A stretch of 64,000 nucleotides of DNA from Henricia sp. BOLD:AAB3569. Its lineage: Eukaryota > Echinodermata > Asteroidea > Spinulosida > Echinasteridae. The translations under genes were made by a program, and so were the position numbers. The notes under the pieces are model-generated. The model worked only from the letters and a program-made list of their open reading frames with translations. It was not told where the DNA came from and made no database searches. This document shows positions 1-12,238 of the stretch, piece by piece (position 1 is the first letter of the stretch; each line of letters begins with the position of its first letter). The stretch is taken from NCBI GenBank assembly GCA_037783545.1, contig JBBELK010000093.1:2046001-2110000 (forward strand). The letters are read 5' to 3'.

Positions 1-1690
1 CAGTCACTGTCTAACATTAAGTGAAATTCACGTCATTTTTACCAGATAAACACATGCGAATAAATCTTCAGTAAATAACGTGATCATTGTGTATGTGCCA
101 CACGTTGGCGGCACAATTTGGCAACACCAACATTTCTCGTTCTATAGTCACCGTCCGTAAGTAGGTGAAAAGTACTTATTTTTCACCATAAAAATCACCA
201 GTAATTATAACCTAGAAAAGGTAGCGTGATTATTTGGTGCATGCCGGACGTAATTGACACAATTTCACAAAACTAATATTTCCCGTTCTACATGGACCGC
301 CAGTCAGTTAGTCAAAATGACGTAACTATCACCAGAAAAATACTTGACACTAAAACCTCACAGAATTACGTGACTATTTGGTGTGTGCTGCACGTTGCAT
401 ACACAATTGTGCAACGCCGATGTTTTCCGTTGGACAGCCACCGTCTGTCAATAAGTTACAATTATGTTATTTTCACCCAAAAATCACCTGCGATTGTAAC
501 CTAATAAAATTACGTCTTTTCGTAGTTTCGAAATCACGATATTGGCACAAATTTACAATACCTTTATTTCCCGTTCTATTCTTATTGTAAGTCGGTTTAG
601 TTAAAATACCGTCATTTTCACAAGAAAAGCGCCTGTAAACAAAACCTCACAAAATAACGTGATTTTTGTGGTGTGTGCCACACGCTGTGAAAACAATTTT
701 ACAACGCCAACATTTCTGGTTCTGCAGTCACCACTTTCCAGTGAGTGATAGTTACGTAATGTTAACCAAACATTTACCTGTGAACAAAGCGTAGCAAAAA
801 TTACGTGATTAATTAGTGTGTGCTACACATTGTTCTCACGATTTTAGAATGCAAATATTTCTCGTTCTACAGTCACCTTCTCACATTAAGTGAAATTCAC
901 GTCATTTTCACTAGAAAAACACTTGCGAATAAAACTTCAGCAGATAACGTGATCATTTTGTGTGTGCCTCACGTTGGCGGCACAATTTTGCCATACCAAC
1001 CTTTTTTTCGTTTTATAGTCCCCGTCGGTAAGTAGGTGAAAAGTACTTAATTTTCACCATAAAAATCACCAGTAAATATAACCTTCAAAAAGTAGCGTGA
1101 TTATTTGGTGCATGCCAGACGTAATTGACACAATTTTACAAAACCAATATTTCCCGTTGTACATGGACCGCCAGTCAGTTAGACAATATGACGTAACTAT
1201 CCCCAGAAAAATACTTGACACTAAAACCTCACATAATTAAGTGACTATTTAGTGTGTGCTGCACGTTGCAGACACAACTGTGCAACGCCGATGTTCACCG
1301 TCTGTCAATAAGTTAAAATTATGTTATTTGCACCCAAAAATCACCTGCGATTGTAACCTAAGAAAATTACGTAATTTCGTTGTTTCGAAATCACGATATT
1401 GGCCAAATTTTACACCTTCATTTCCCGTTCAAATCTATACTTACCGTAAGTAGGTTTAGTTAAAATACCGTACTTTTCACAAGAAAAACGCCTTTAAGTA
1501 AAACCTCACAAAATAACGTGATTTTTTTGTTGTGTGCTACACGCTGTGAAAACAATTCTACAACGCCATCATTTCTGGTTCTGCAGTCACCGCTTTCCAG
1601 TGAGTGACAGTTACGTCATTTTAACCAAAATATCACCTGTGAACAAAACGTAGGAAAAATAATGTGATTAATTAGTGTGTGCTACTGTAC
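1..1690. repeat. 145-bp satellite with 870-bp higher-order repeat
   Basis: Diverged units of about 145 bp start near 1, 146, 292, 437, 583, 723 and 870. Each has a core like TAACGTGAT followed by GTGTGTGC and a CGTTCTACAGTCACC-like boundary. Neighbouring units differ a lot, but the block 1-869 is repeated almost unchanged from 870 on: CATTAAGTGAAATTCACG occurs at 15 and 884, and CATGGACCGCCAGTCAG at 291 and 1162. This is a six-monomer higher-order repeat. The second copy has lost about 12 bp near 1290 and stops near 1690. The array continues past the left edge. Short open frames inside it carry no recognisable protein. Confidence 0.85.
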
Positions 1691-3742
1691 TGACCACAAG
1701 TGTACACTACCCTATGGGGGACTTCAGACTGTGTAAACATATGGGAGGTGCTCAAAAACCTCCTACGACTACCTACGACTACATACGACTACCTACGACT
1801 TCATAAAAATGCATATAAACCGCCTACGACTACGTTCGACTGGTTACGTCATCGCTTAACGATCAAGATATATGAGGCAATGAACCCCATACGAGCCTCG
1901 GTTTCGAAGTTACAGAGGTTTAAACCCCACAGCAGTACACTTTCACCGTACTGTGTACAAACTCTATGGCAGGTGATCGAAAAACGACCAAGTACGAAAA
2001 TCCCATAGCGTTACGAAAACGTGCGCGCCTCCTTTAACGCAGTCTGGGTGCACACAATACCGTTATACTTGAGGGCGCACTAGCTGTGCACAAACATGGG
2101 AGACTTTAAACTACAGTGTACTAACCTATATAAACCCTCGAAAAACGACAAAGTACGAAAATCCATAGGGTTTACGCTTGTGCACAAAGGTATAGGAGGT
2201 CTAAAAGCAAGATGGCGGCGGTAGAAGGCAGGAAAAACAAGATGGCGGCCGTAGACGTAGCTGACGGTAGTCAGTATGTATCGCAACGGGGCCTAGTGTC
2301 CTTAAAATAATTCACGTACAAAATCCAATAGACTTTAAGGCCACACTCTTTACTTACTGACCCTATAACTGGACAACGGAATGACCAAATGAGTTCACGC
2401 TCATAAGACAAAAGATACCTCCTTACCAGTCACACAATCTTTCAAAGTTTGGTCAAAATCGGCCTGAGCGTTCTTCATTAATTAACGATTAAAAAACTGT
2501 GTACAAATAGATAGGAGAAATACACCCAAAAAAAACGCAAGTACGAAATCCCATAGCGTTACGATATTCACTTTACTTGTACACATTTTGGGCAATAACT
2601 CGACAACGCAGATTCCGATACACTTGTCCTTTTAACACCTTATGCAGAATGTCGAACGCTACAATTAAAAAGTACTGCGGAGCCAATGGGACGATGGGGG
2701 GCGGGGTTACGGCCATCCCTCCAAAAGCGGTATTTTTTGATATAACTGGTCGCTAGAGCGACCGATCGCAACCACACTTGGACGAGAGATGTGGACCCTC
2801 CCTGCTCAACGTCTGTCCAAGTTTAGTTGCAATCGGCGAAAGGGTTCTCTATTTTTAGCAGAAATTTAGAAAAACACATGGGTCTCGTAAAACGGCCGTA
2901 ATTAGACAATACAAGGTTCCAGAAGAGTCAAATTTTAATACGAGATACGCGGAAACATGCGCTACACGCTGTTTGAGGTCCGGTCAAAATCGGCCAAGGG
3001 GTTCAAACGTTATAAGCGGAAATAGAAAACCAAACAACAGAGGGCGCCCTTCAACATCACGAAAACGTCAATAACTGACCCATCCCTTGTCCGATCGAGA
3101 TTAAATTTCGGAAATGAACTCCTTGGTGCCACGCACCTCACACTTATTTTTTTCGGCCGAAACCGAGGCTTTCAACATTTTTCGAAAAATGGCAAAACGG
3201 CAGGGTTGTACCCCTACAACTTGCCACACACCCGTCAGCTCGGCAAAAAGTAAATTATTCACAAAACCCACGGAGGACGAAATCCCATAGGGTTTACGCT
3301 AGTGTATAAACATATGGGACAATAGCGTTACGATGGTCACTTTTTTCTACACATTTTCAGACATAACTACAGAACCTAATGTCCGACCGTGTCCGAAGTG
3401 TTACCGTTGAACTCGCCTGTCGACGCTGAGTCCGAAAATACCGTCATTAATTGGTCTGTTTCTGCCAATGCCTGACGATTCGGACACGAGTGACCACTGG
3501 TCATTTTTTTCAATATGGTATTTTTGAGTCCGAAAATACCACTCTCTTTCCGGTCACCTAACATGTACACATTTTTTTGGACATGGACAACACGATGTCC
3601 GATCGTGTCCGGAGTGGTATTTATGAACTCGCCTGTCAACGCCGAGGCCGACAATACCACACTTCGGCCATTTACAAAAAACATTTTTGGTCAATATGCA
3701 AAAGCTTCCTCGTAGGCGCCGCGCTGTTTAGTGGTTGTAGCC
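1691..3742. repeat. Repeat-rich non-coding stretch
   Basis: No gene is visible. There is a short tandem run of a CTACGACTAC-like 10-mer at about 1763-1840. A phrase close to ACGAAATCCCATAGGGTTTACG recurs near 1985, 2150, 2530 and 3270. A phrase like GGTCAAAATCGGCC occurs near 2455 and 2975, with a weaker version near 2818. A block of about 70 bp starting at 3375 recurs about 218 bp later at 3593 (TGTCCGACCGTGTCCG, then GAACTCGCCTGTC). It looks like decayed tandem or transposon sequence of unknown type. Confidence 0.5.
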
Positions 3743-3878
3743 TTAAAGGCACAGGCTCGTCAGCAATGCGCGCCAAATTCGTGATAAAAAATACGCAGGT
3801 CCATGCCTTTGCTACGGAGCTGCGTATTTCGTGGCACGAATTTGGCGCGCGCGCATTGCTAACGATCTGTGCCTTTAA
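3743..3878. mobile_element. Foldback MITE with TTAA target duplication, copy 1
   Basis: The whole 136 bp is nearly one hairpin. It starts TTAA then AGGCACAGGCTCGTCAGC, and ends with a diverged inverse followed by TTAA. The arms contain ACGAAATACGC-type and GCGCGC-rich segments. TTAA at both edges is typical of piggyBac or Kolobok insertions, but no transposase is present. Near-identical relatives lie at 3888-4010 and 26042-26182. Confidence 0.8.
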
Positions 3879-3887
3879 ATTCAAACG

Positions 3888-4010
3888 TTAAAGGCAGAGG
3901 CTCGTCAAATTCGTGCCACGAAATACGCAACTCCATAGCAAAGGCATAGAGCTGCACATTTCGTGGCACGAATTTGGCCTCACGCGCGCATTGACGAGCT
4001 CTGCCTTTAA
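3888..4010. mobile_element. Foldback MITE with TTAA target duplication, copy 2
   Basis: A second hairpin of the same family lies only 9 bp from copy 1. It starts TTAA then AGGCAGAGGCTCGTC and ends GACGAGCTCTGCCTTTAA. Each copy has its own TTAA edges, which suggests two insertions or a tandem duplication rather than one larger element. Confidence 0.8.
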
Positions 4011-4116
4011 CTATCTTTAAGTATACGCAGGCTACCACGGCGGAACCAACACGGTAAGCCTTGGATAATATATGCTTGCAGTGCTATTTTTAAGTAGTCT
4101 ACGACGCTCACTTATA

Positions 4117-4582
4117 GGCATAAAAATAAATATGTTATGTTGGCGTAACGGGCCCCAAAAAATAGGGAAGGTAGGTCGGGATTGTTTTTTATTTTTTATT
4201 TTTATTTTTTTTCCCCCTCCTAGCAACGAAAATGACATGAAAAAGTGGAAACCAAAATCAGACAAAATGCTGGCCGTTTCATCTGATTCCACATCTTTGT
4301 ATGGACCCGCTTCTTCCTTTGACGATTGTATTTTCAGCACCGTGCATGTACCCCACCTTGACATCGTCGGCGCAGCTCTGGGCGATTAACCTTAGCTGTT
4401 GACTCAAATTTATCCGTTTTAAGCGATCAAAATGACCGCAGATCCACATTTTCCCTTGATGGAAACATATAGATATTAATCATTAAATTGCTTCCCTTGA
4501 AAAAAATAAAAATATCCAGGGTCGGCCGTATTTTTAGGGTCGGTCGGGTTACGCCAACATAACATATTTTTTTGTTATGCCT
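4117..4582. mobile_element. Inverted-repeat element, unclassified
   Basis: The left arm (4117-4165) reads GGCATAAAAATAAATATG, then TTATGTTGGCGTAACGGG. The right arm (about 4530-4582) is its inverse, ending CATATTTTTTTGTTATGCC. The interior is non-coding, with a T-rich run near 4185-4215. I found no clear target duplication. Confidence 0.6.
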
Positions 4583-5049
4583 TACTGCCGATTTTGGTAT
4601 TTGGTGGTTGAAAATGTCACCTAGTGCATAGGTGCAATTATGTGAAATTTAGCATGAATATGAGTTTAAAACACGCCCAAATCCGCACACAACAAAAAAC
4701 AGACTCGTTCGGCAGACCAAATATTGTTTGCACTAAGTGGTAGTGTTACTTGTCACAATTTCTTGCAAAGCCAACACACTGCAAGGACAATAATGTCCAG
4801 AATTGTTCTCGAATTGTACAGCACAAATGCTTAGTTAGAAGATTTGAGTAGGCAAGGTCCACTAGCGACGACCTGTTCTAAAAAAAATGCAACCCCAGCA
4901 ATAAATTTTCCCTTTTCGATTTGTGGATTTCGGTGGGATAGTTTTGCAATTTCAAAATTGAGGGCACTATTTTCAGATGTTTATGCGCGCGGACAGGGAA
5001 CCAGTCTACTGTCTACCCGATATCAACCGGACCGCTAGACTGGTTCCCG
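4583..5049. other. Non-coding stretch
   Basis: I see no gene. Near 4995-5050 there are two inverted GGGAACCAGTCTA/TAGACTGGTTCCC phrases. These recur in and around the large inverted repeat to the right (near 5290, 5850 and 5925). Confidence 0.4.
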
Positions 5050-5051
5050 TC

Positions 5052-5276
5052 CACATCACGTTCACAGACGCCATCTTCGTAGGAAGAAATGCTACTGCGT
5101 ATTAAACGCTATCAAGTACGCGCGCGCACACGCTGGAACATGTTCCAAACACGCGCGTGTGTTGTTCGAAATACGGCGCAATCGATGCGCGTCAACCAAA
5201 AATACGCTCAAAATCATGATGCACGTGGCAATTTGTACACGTGTTGTAGGAAGTGACGTCATTTGAACGTGATCAA
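5052..5276. mobile_element. MITE family with ATCACGTTCA ends, copy 1
   Basis: It begins ATCACGTTCACAGACGCC and ends TTTGAACGTGATCAAT. Internally it has TACTGCGTATTAAACGC and ATGATGCACGTGGCA. The same sequence appears at 48311-48473 and, inverted, at 36491-36720, so this is a dispersed family with short terminal inverted repeats. Confidence 0.7.
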
Positions 5277-5384
5277 TAAGCGAACCAATCTATAGGGATC
5301 GGGAACCAATCTACCGGACCGCGCGCGCGAAGGCTGTATACATGTTAACGGCTGGATTTCAAAGCGGCACAGTACCGGTACATC

Positions 5385-6388
5385 TAGCCCTACAAATAGG
5401 GCTGTAAATAGCTCACTTTTGAAATCTGACTTTTTACACTGTCGCCATTACAGCCCTACTTGAGGTCGTACGACAATACCAAGTCTCAAACTGCTCAAAT
5501 CTGACAAAGTTCTACTAGAAATACCGTCCGAAGCACATCGGACCGAGCACTTTGACATACACCATTGTAATCCTGAGAGTCTAGTGTTTCATAAAATAAC
5601 AGTAACGCTTACGGAATCGTCAATTTGGCCATCTACGATGTCTGGAAACATTGGACAAAATTCGGACAACGTTAAACATGCATCTCTATGAGCGACGCCA
5701 TCTTAGCTGATATGCTTCCGCTTCTCGATCATGAGACGTACAGGAGCCCGGCTAACTGTGCAATATGCATAATCCATATTGACGTCGCGCGTGTTTATCC
5801 CAGCTGGCAAGAACGTCACGCGCGCAGTGTAGCTAGTTATCTACATTGGTTCCCGATCCCTATAGATTGGTTCGCTTATTGCGAAAATATATATTATATT
5901 CTCCTGTGTGGAATATGTGGACGGGAACCAGTCTACTAGTTATCGAACTGTGCGAGTGACGTATTGCCAGCTGGGATAAACACACGGACGTCAATATGAA
6001 TTATGCATATTGCACAGTTAGCCGGGCTCCTGTACGTCTCATGATCGAGAAGCGGAAGCATATCAGCTAAGATGGCGTCGCTCATAGAGATGCATGTTTA
6101 ACGTTGTCCGAATTTTGTCCAATGTTTCCAGACATCGTAGATGGCCAAATTGACGATTCCGTAAGCGTTACTGTTATTTTATGAAACACTAGACTCTCAG
6201 GATTACAATGGTGTATGTCAAAGTGCTCGGTCCGATGTGCTTCGGACGGTATTTCTAGTAGAACTTTGTCAGATTTGAGCAGTTTGAGACTTGGTATTGT
6301 CGTACGACCTCAAGTAGGGCTGTAATGGCGACAGTGTAAAAAGTCAGATTTCAAAAGTGAGCTATTTACAGCCCTATTTGTAGGGCTA
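5385..6388. mobile_element. 1,004-bp foldback element with 9-bp target duplication
   Basis: Two arms of about 435 bp (5385 to about 5820, and about 5950 to 6388) are near-perfect inverses, separated by a loop of about 130 bp. The left end is TAGCCCTACAAATAGGG and the right end is CCCTATTTGTAGGGCTA. The 9 bases CGGTACATC lie directly before (5376-5384) and directly after (6389-6397), an exact target-site duplication. The loop carries GGTTCCCGATCCC and GGGAACCAGTCTA phrases. No transposase is encoded, and an open frame at 5688-5939 is arm sequence without known homology. Long arms plus a 9-bp duplication fit a non-autonomous Mutator-like element, which is inferred. The high similarity of the arms suggests a young insertion. 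Confidence 0.85.
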
Positions 6389-7618
6389 CGGTACATCATG
6401 CACATGGATGGTAAGAAAACGTTTGAATTTTGTCTTTGTTTTTTAAAATCTCGCGACAGTTTTAAACAAAATGACGTGTACATGTACATGTAGTTTACAG
6501 TACACGTTCAACACTAATTTTCCCCGATTTTCATAATTTTACCATAGGCCTACAAGTACAATCCAGTTTTCTTAGACTTTGAAAACGAAGTCTGGAAGTA
6601 CAAAGTGCAGCTGCTCACATGTTTTTGTGCCATGAGAATAAAAATTCGGTTTACCGTCCCAAGGGATTTTTAAAAGTGATGCGGCTTTTTAAATTTTTAA
6701 TTGTTCATTATTGCAAACGTTATTTTTTCTGTATAAGTTGAACAAAGATTTGAATGAAATTACCTCCTGGAATCAACAGATCATCAAATTCTGCGAGAAA
6801 TGCGCTGTAAAACATCACAGCATTGTTCAATTCAAAAGTGTTTTAATAGATTAGGGGCCTACTGAAAATAAAGAATACTTTCTGACGATATTTATTTTAA
6901 AAACGATTTTTTTTAAATATTTGAAATGGAACACAGCAAGACGTTTCTTTGACGCTGAGATTTCTAGTCCAAAAAGGGTAGTTTGCATGGTTTGTGTTGT
7001 GAAACTGACTTGTGAAACCAGCGATAGTAGTTTGGGGAGATTTGTCGGTATTTTTTTCGTATACATTGAACAAAGGTTCGAATGAACTGGAATCAACAGA
7101 TCATCAAATTCTAAGATACTTCCCACTTGCACTTCTGTCGCAAATGTTGCATTTCTGAGATAAATAAATGATAAAATTAATGCATAAAGTACATGTAATG
7201 CACAAAATGACGCGGCGAGCGGTCTGTGCGTAAGCGCGACAACAGAGGGCGCTACGCGCGCGCGTGAATGGTTATCTTGTGCACTAACTGAAGGCAATTT
7301 TTGAAGGAGAAAATGTGATTTTTCTACAGAAAAGCAACATTTGTGACAAAAGTGCAAGTGGGAAGTAAATTACATTATCTAGCTGTTGATTCCAGGAGGT
7401 AATTTCCTTGAAATCTTTATTCATCAATGTATGAAAAAAATACCGATTTGTCTGTGTTTGTGCAAAATTTCAGTGTAAAAAACATGTGCTTTGTTTGTTT
7501 TAGCACACAAAAATGATTATCAGTTCCTCTTTGTGAGCACTGTCGAGTGCGTAGTTTTCATTCCAGGCGTAAATGTGTGATATTTATACACATTGACAAT
7601 GACGTTGCGCGGCCCCAC
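6389..7618. other. Non-coding stretch with local repeats
   Basis: I see no gene. A phrase GGAATCAACAGATCATCAAA occurs at about 6770 and 7090, and an inverse GTTGATTCCAGGAGG occurs near 7384, so about 6745-7430 is a loose inverted repeat. The open frame 6851-7357 on the minus strand lies inside it and has no recognisable domain. The GAGGGCGCTACGCGCG-type phrase near 7245 resembles transposon edges elsewhere in the window. Confidence 0.45.
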
Positions 7619-7627
7619 GTGTGCTAT

Positions 7628-8482
7628 TAGTCAGTGAGCTTTCCTTTCATACAGTGGATTGTTGTAATTTTGCCTCAAAATTAGAATCACACCCAAATAT
7701 TTCCAGCTGGTTGTGTCCTGCATTGGTTTTAGATATTCTTGATTAGAAAACAAATAAAAAAGAACTACTTACATTGCCGTTTTTCAATAAAAAACGTCTA
7801 TTTCCGACAATCTTCGACGAGAAAATATGCTGTTACGATGTGACCAGCTAAAATAAAGTTGGCTAGGCTTAACGCTTGGGGGCGCTTCAGCATTTTCGGA
7901 GTCGACTCCGATTCCAAAAAAGAATCTAAATTCTATTCCAGATCGATTCCATTTTTCGTATGAAAACATACGTGTACACTGCGATTTCTTATTGTGTCCA
8001 GGACAACCCATTCTAATCGATTCTAGTGTGGAGTCGCGCTAAAGTTCGACGTGGTCTTTTGTTTGCGAACGTACAGTTGGTGTGCCTCTACGGAGGCCCA
8101 ATGAGAGTACGGGTGGCGCTCTTGTGTCACGCGCATTTATACGGCGCGGCATACAATGTACAGTTTCGTTTGACGTTCTCTTTGGGCGTCCGTCAATACA
8201 CAACTACACGTTTGCAATCGTTTTTATCGTGATAAGGAGTCCGAACAATTTCTTCGTCGATGATTGTCGGAAATAGACGTTTTTGATTCAAAAACGGCAA
8301 TGTAAGTAGTGCTTTTTATTTGTCTTTTAATCAAGAATATCTAAAACCACTACAGGAAACAACTAGCTGTAAATAGTTGGGTGTGATTCTAATTTCGAGG
8401 CAAAATGACAACAATCCACTGTATGAAAGAGGTACCTTCTGTCCCTACGGGAAATCCCGTAGGGACAGAATCATTCTGTCTA
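7628..8482. mobile_element. Foldback element family E, copy 1 (855 bp, 9-bp target duplication)
   Basis: The left end is TAGTCAGTGAGCTTTCC and the right end is CATTCTGTCTA. The arms (about 180 bp) are inverse copies containing CAGTGGATTGTTGT and TTAGAATCACACCCAA. The flanks GTGTGCTAT at 7619-7627 and 8483-8491 are identical, a 9-bp duplication. Only the right end bears an extra hairpin (about 8450-8475, TTCTGTCCCTACGGG and its inverse). The interior (about 7815-8220) differs from copies 2 and 3 and carries GATTC-rich sequence. No transposase is present. Confidence 0.85.
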
Positions 8483-8491
8483 GTGTGCTAT

Positions 8492-10447
8492 GTACTCCTG
8501 CTGCATAGGCTTTCGTGACAAAGCTAACCATTTAGCAGATAACGAGACAGCGTGTTGAACTACATCATGTACAGTATGCATGACATGTAAGACTGATCAG
8601 ACTTGAAGTTGACAAATTCTTCGCTGGCTTGTCGCAATATATCACTGTGGGGGCGCTTCATACTGCATCGCATTCTTCCAGCTAATCAGTTTACGATCCA
8701 TGGGACTGAGCTCGCCCAGGCCGAAATATACATGTAGACAGTATGTGTGGTTTGAGAAAGGCAAGTGTGAAAAGACGCGGGGTTGAACTCGGGGGTGAAA
8801 AATCGTGCATCACCCCGGGGTGAGTTTGCCCGGGGATTGATGTTCTAGTGGGAAAATTGGCCTTATGGTTCTACAAGATTATTCTTGTGCCTTCTGTATG
8901 TACTCACTCTCTGAGATGGAAAGTATTTAAAGAATGTGTCCTGAATTTACAAAAACAAGATGTAAAATGTAACGGGGGGACACCAACATTGGACACCTAA
9001 TTTATAGAAAGACCTAAAATTTGGAGCAAAACTTGTAAACAGCTTACCGGTACATTTGATTTCCCACGCTTATTGCTACATAATGTACAGTGTATGCCGC
9101 AAAACAATTGCTCGAGCAGGGCTGTGTTTGAGCATGTACAACATGTGTACATGTACTACATGTACAAGTTTGTGTTAACAGTGTACCCCGGCGCGGCCTG
9201 CGGGCGTGAACGGCAAAATGGCATCGGAAATGTAAGCTGTGACAGTTTATGCTCCGACATTTTACATTTATACCCTCACAATTGAAGCATCGTAAGTCCC
9301 AAAAGAAGGCATTAGAATGATCTTAGACAACGAAAGAATGCGTTACCGGTAAGTACAATTTCGGCCAGATTGGATGTAGTTGTTTGGTTGTTTGGTTGTT
9401 TTGGGGGGCAGTTTGTGTTCGGTCAATTTACATGTTCGGTACATACATACATGTATACATGTACATTGGTTCCCGCTAGAGATGGCATTCTGCAATAGGC
9501 GATAGGATCGAGAACCGGTCTGTATATGTCAAAGGTCTGCTGGGTATTTTTTTAGTTTGTCACAATTGGAATTTGAGGAAAATAATAATTGGAATCGATA
9601 GTGTGTGAAACTGCTGCCGGCCGAGCAGTGTGTGAAGCGCGCGAAGAAATAGGGCGTGCACGTGATGATCCGTTTTATTTCTGGCCGGCCGCTTTGCCTG
9701 CAATCATATGCAATATTTTCCGTGATTTTTCTCTAAAACTAAGCCTTTGTGACGGAAATGTAAGTAAGTATTCATATTCTAAAATCATCCAAGCTATCGA
9801 TTCCAATAATTATTTTCGTCAAATTCCAGTTGTGACATAAACTAAAAAAATACCATCTGGTGTACCAATTTCTAATAATACATGTATGCTAATTCCATTG
9901 TATGTGGAAAACCCCAAACGGGTCTCTTTTAAAATTATGCTGTGGCGTATACATGTAGGCAGATAGGGGAGAGTGGTTGGAACAATGTTCACAAAATCGT
10001 CTATAGAGGGCGCATGTACCGTATGTCAGAAACTGAAAAGATCTGGCGCATGCGAAAACCGTGAATCAGCCTCTTTAAAAAGTTCTAACACAAATTGTCC
10101 ATTTCCTCATTCAGGTGCCTATACCGGTACTAAAAGAAAACTGCCCTGCCCTTTTGAAAATGAATTTCAAGGCCTGTTTTAGTGTGGTTTTGGGTACATG
10201 ATGTACTGGTATAAGTTCCATGCAAGTGGTCACCACCAAGGTGCCATGTGACTGTGTTAAAGTACATGGAACATGGCAGAAAAGTTTAATTATTTTCAAG
10301 GAAATTGTTGAATGTTTTTCACTCCTAAATTCACTTTAATTTCAAATTTGAACATGTTTTGGTGATTATTGAGTCATTAAGAAGAATAAGTGGCGACCAT
10401 CAAATGGAATTCTTTAATTTTTTGCCTTTTTAGTTGCTGAAACTACT
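8492..10447. other. Non-coding stretch with repeat fragments
   Basis: I see no gene. A segment at about 8905-9020 is an inverted, partial copy of the MITE at 14710-14925 (shared GTAAAATGTAACGGGG and TTTATAGAAAGACC). A GGGGTTGAACTCGGGG-type segment near 8780-8850 resembles sequence near 49035-49210 and 58680-59050. TACATGTA runs are frequent (9130-9170 and 9440-9470). Confidence 0.4.
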
Positions 10448-12238
10448 TTAAGAAGGCTAAAAGTGACTTTTTAATTTGGATGGATAGACAGCACTTTATA
10501 CCTTTTTTAAAAGCATGTAGATCCACTGCTGCCACATGGCCGTGCCTCCATCTATTGTTTAGAAATCTCACGATACAGCAAAAATCAAACCTTTAAAAAC
10601 GTTACAGGTACATGTTCATGTTTTGACAAGTTATGCTAACAATCACAGAACTCTGCTCACACAAACAAATCACCCAAATGTAGAGATTACTGGGTGATGT
10701 CACATTTAGCCACAGCCGTTTGTATTAGATGGCTCTCATGTGGCGCCGGTATACAGTGATTAAGCCCCAACATTCGCTTAGATTTAAAGGCATCTTTTTA
10801 TTTAAAGGCATCTTTTTCATCCATCTTGTGCATGCACTGCATTTGCGTCCAACTCTTTCCGTACACTGATAAAGATGGACGAGTGCAGCGCAAATGCAAC
10901 ACATGCAAGACAGATGAAGAACGGACGTACATGTATGGAAAGGTGCCTTTAAAATTAAGCTACCGTACGGTACATGTAACATCGGGGTACTTTTAGAAGG
11001 CTAAAAGTGATTTTCTGATGTTTACATTGGGACTCTTTGAGCTACTAACGTTTTATTGTCCATGGCGAAATGTTGACCATGTTGCGCAATCAAAATGGCC
11101 GCCGTTCTCCAAACTGAAATTTCACTTTCCAATCAAAATTAAACATTAAAAAACTTACCATGGAGGTCCTACCACTTTTAAAAATGTTGTGCACTAGTCC
11201 GTTTTCCTTGATGATTCTTCTAAACGGGACAAAAACTAGTCCAACGTACATGTGTGTGTAATTCTTTACATTTTCCCAGCAAACTGGAGAGAAGAGCGTG
11301 ATATGCCAATTATTGCAAAGCGATAGCCTGCCCTCTTGTCATGCTTGTGGTCATCTCTATGTACTGCAGTGACGTCATACAATGAGGTGACCACAAGAGG
11401 GCGGGCTATCTTGGCAATGATTCGTTCATCTGTAAATCTCGCTGTTCGGTCCAGTTTGCTGGGAAAATGTAAAGAAAAATTACGTTGGACTAGTTTTTTT
11501 CCTGTTTAGAAGAATCATCGGGGAAAACAGACCAGTGCGCAACATTCTTGTTTTTCAATGTTTAATTTTGACTGCAAGATGAAATTTCAGTTTTGAGAAC
11601 GGCGGCCATTTTGATTGTGCAACATGGTCAACATTCATGGACAATAAAACGTTAGTAGCTAAAAGTGATTCATAGAGTTCCAATGTAAACATCAGAAAAT
11701 CACTTTTAGCCTTCTAAAGGGGCTTGATCATATCGGGGCTTGATCATTTTGCAGACTCGCATTTAGAGGGCGCTCTATACTCGCCTTATGAGAGCTGTAT
11801 AATACAGATAAACATGATAAATGGAATGGCTACATGTGACGTCAACCACGTATACATACCGGTACGTACATATGTACATACGGGTGCTTTGTGTCTGTGC
11901 AGACATTAGTTTTTGTACGGGACGGTGTGATTAAGCGGAACTTGTCAAAAGGTGTTTCCGTGAGGGTTGTTTTTTTTTTTAAACTTTTGTTTTACTGTTT
12001 AGAAGATTCACTGGGAATACTAATCATTGCACAGAAATCTTGGGTGTCAAAGGACCTCCATGGTACATGTATGTTTTATAAGGTTAGATTTTTAATTTAA
12101 CGTTATACTTATAAACCGACTAGAAACTAGATGTAGGCGTGGCCAATATGACGGCCGTGGATTTATGCTATGGAGCTTAAAGTGACGTCTTCTCATCCAA
12201 ATGTTAACATCAAAAAGTCACTTTTAGTCTTCTTAAAG
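10448..12238. mobile_element. Outer inverted-repeat element with a related element nested inside
   Basis: The left edge reads ACTTTAAGAAGGCTAAAAGT and the right edge is its inverse, ACTTTTAGTCTTCTTAAAGT (about 12221-12238). The arms are diverged. A second element with similar ends lies inside at 10994-11716. No coding sequence is recognised in between. Confidence 0.55.
10994..11716. mobile_element. 723-bp foldback element
   Basis: The ends TAGAAGGCTAAAAGTGATTT and its inverse enclose long, similar arms: CGTTTTATTGTCCATGG pairs with CATGGACAATAAAACG, and CAAAATGGCCGCCGTTCTC pairs with GAACGGCGGCCATTTTG. The turn is near 11360-11380. I could not find a clean 8- or 9-bp target duplication, unlike the other large foldbacks here. 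Confidence 0.7.

Noticed and set aside
6851..7357. 168-codon open frame on the minus strand
   Set aside because: It lies in repeat sequence, has no recognisable domain, and is not joined to any splice sites that extend it.
10994..11716. Possible member of the 9-bp duplication class
   Set aside because: Ends start TAG and end CTA, but the nine flanking bases on the two sides do not match.
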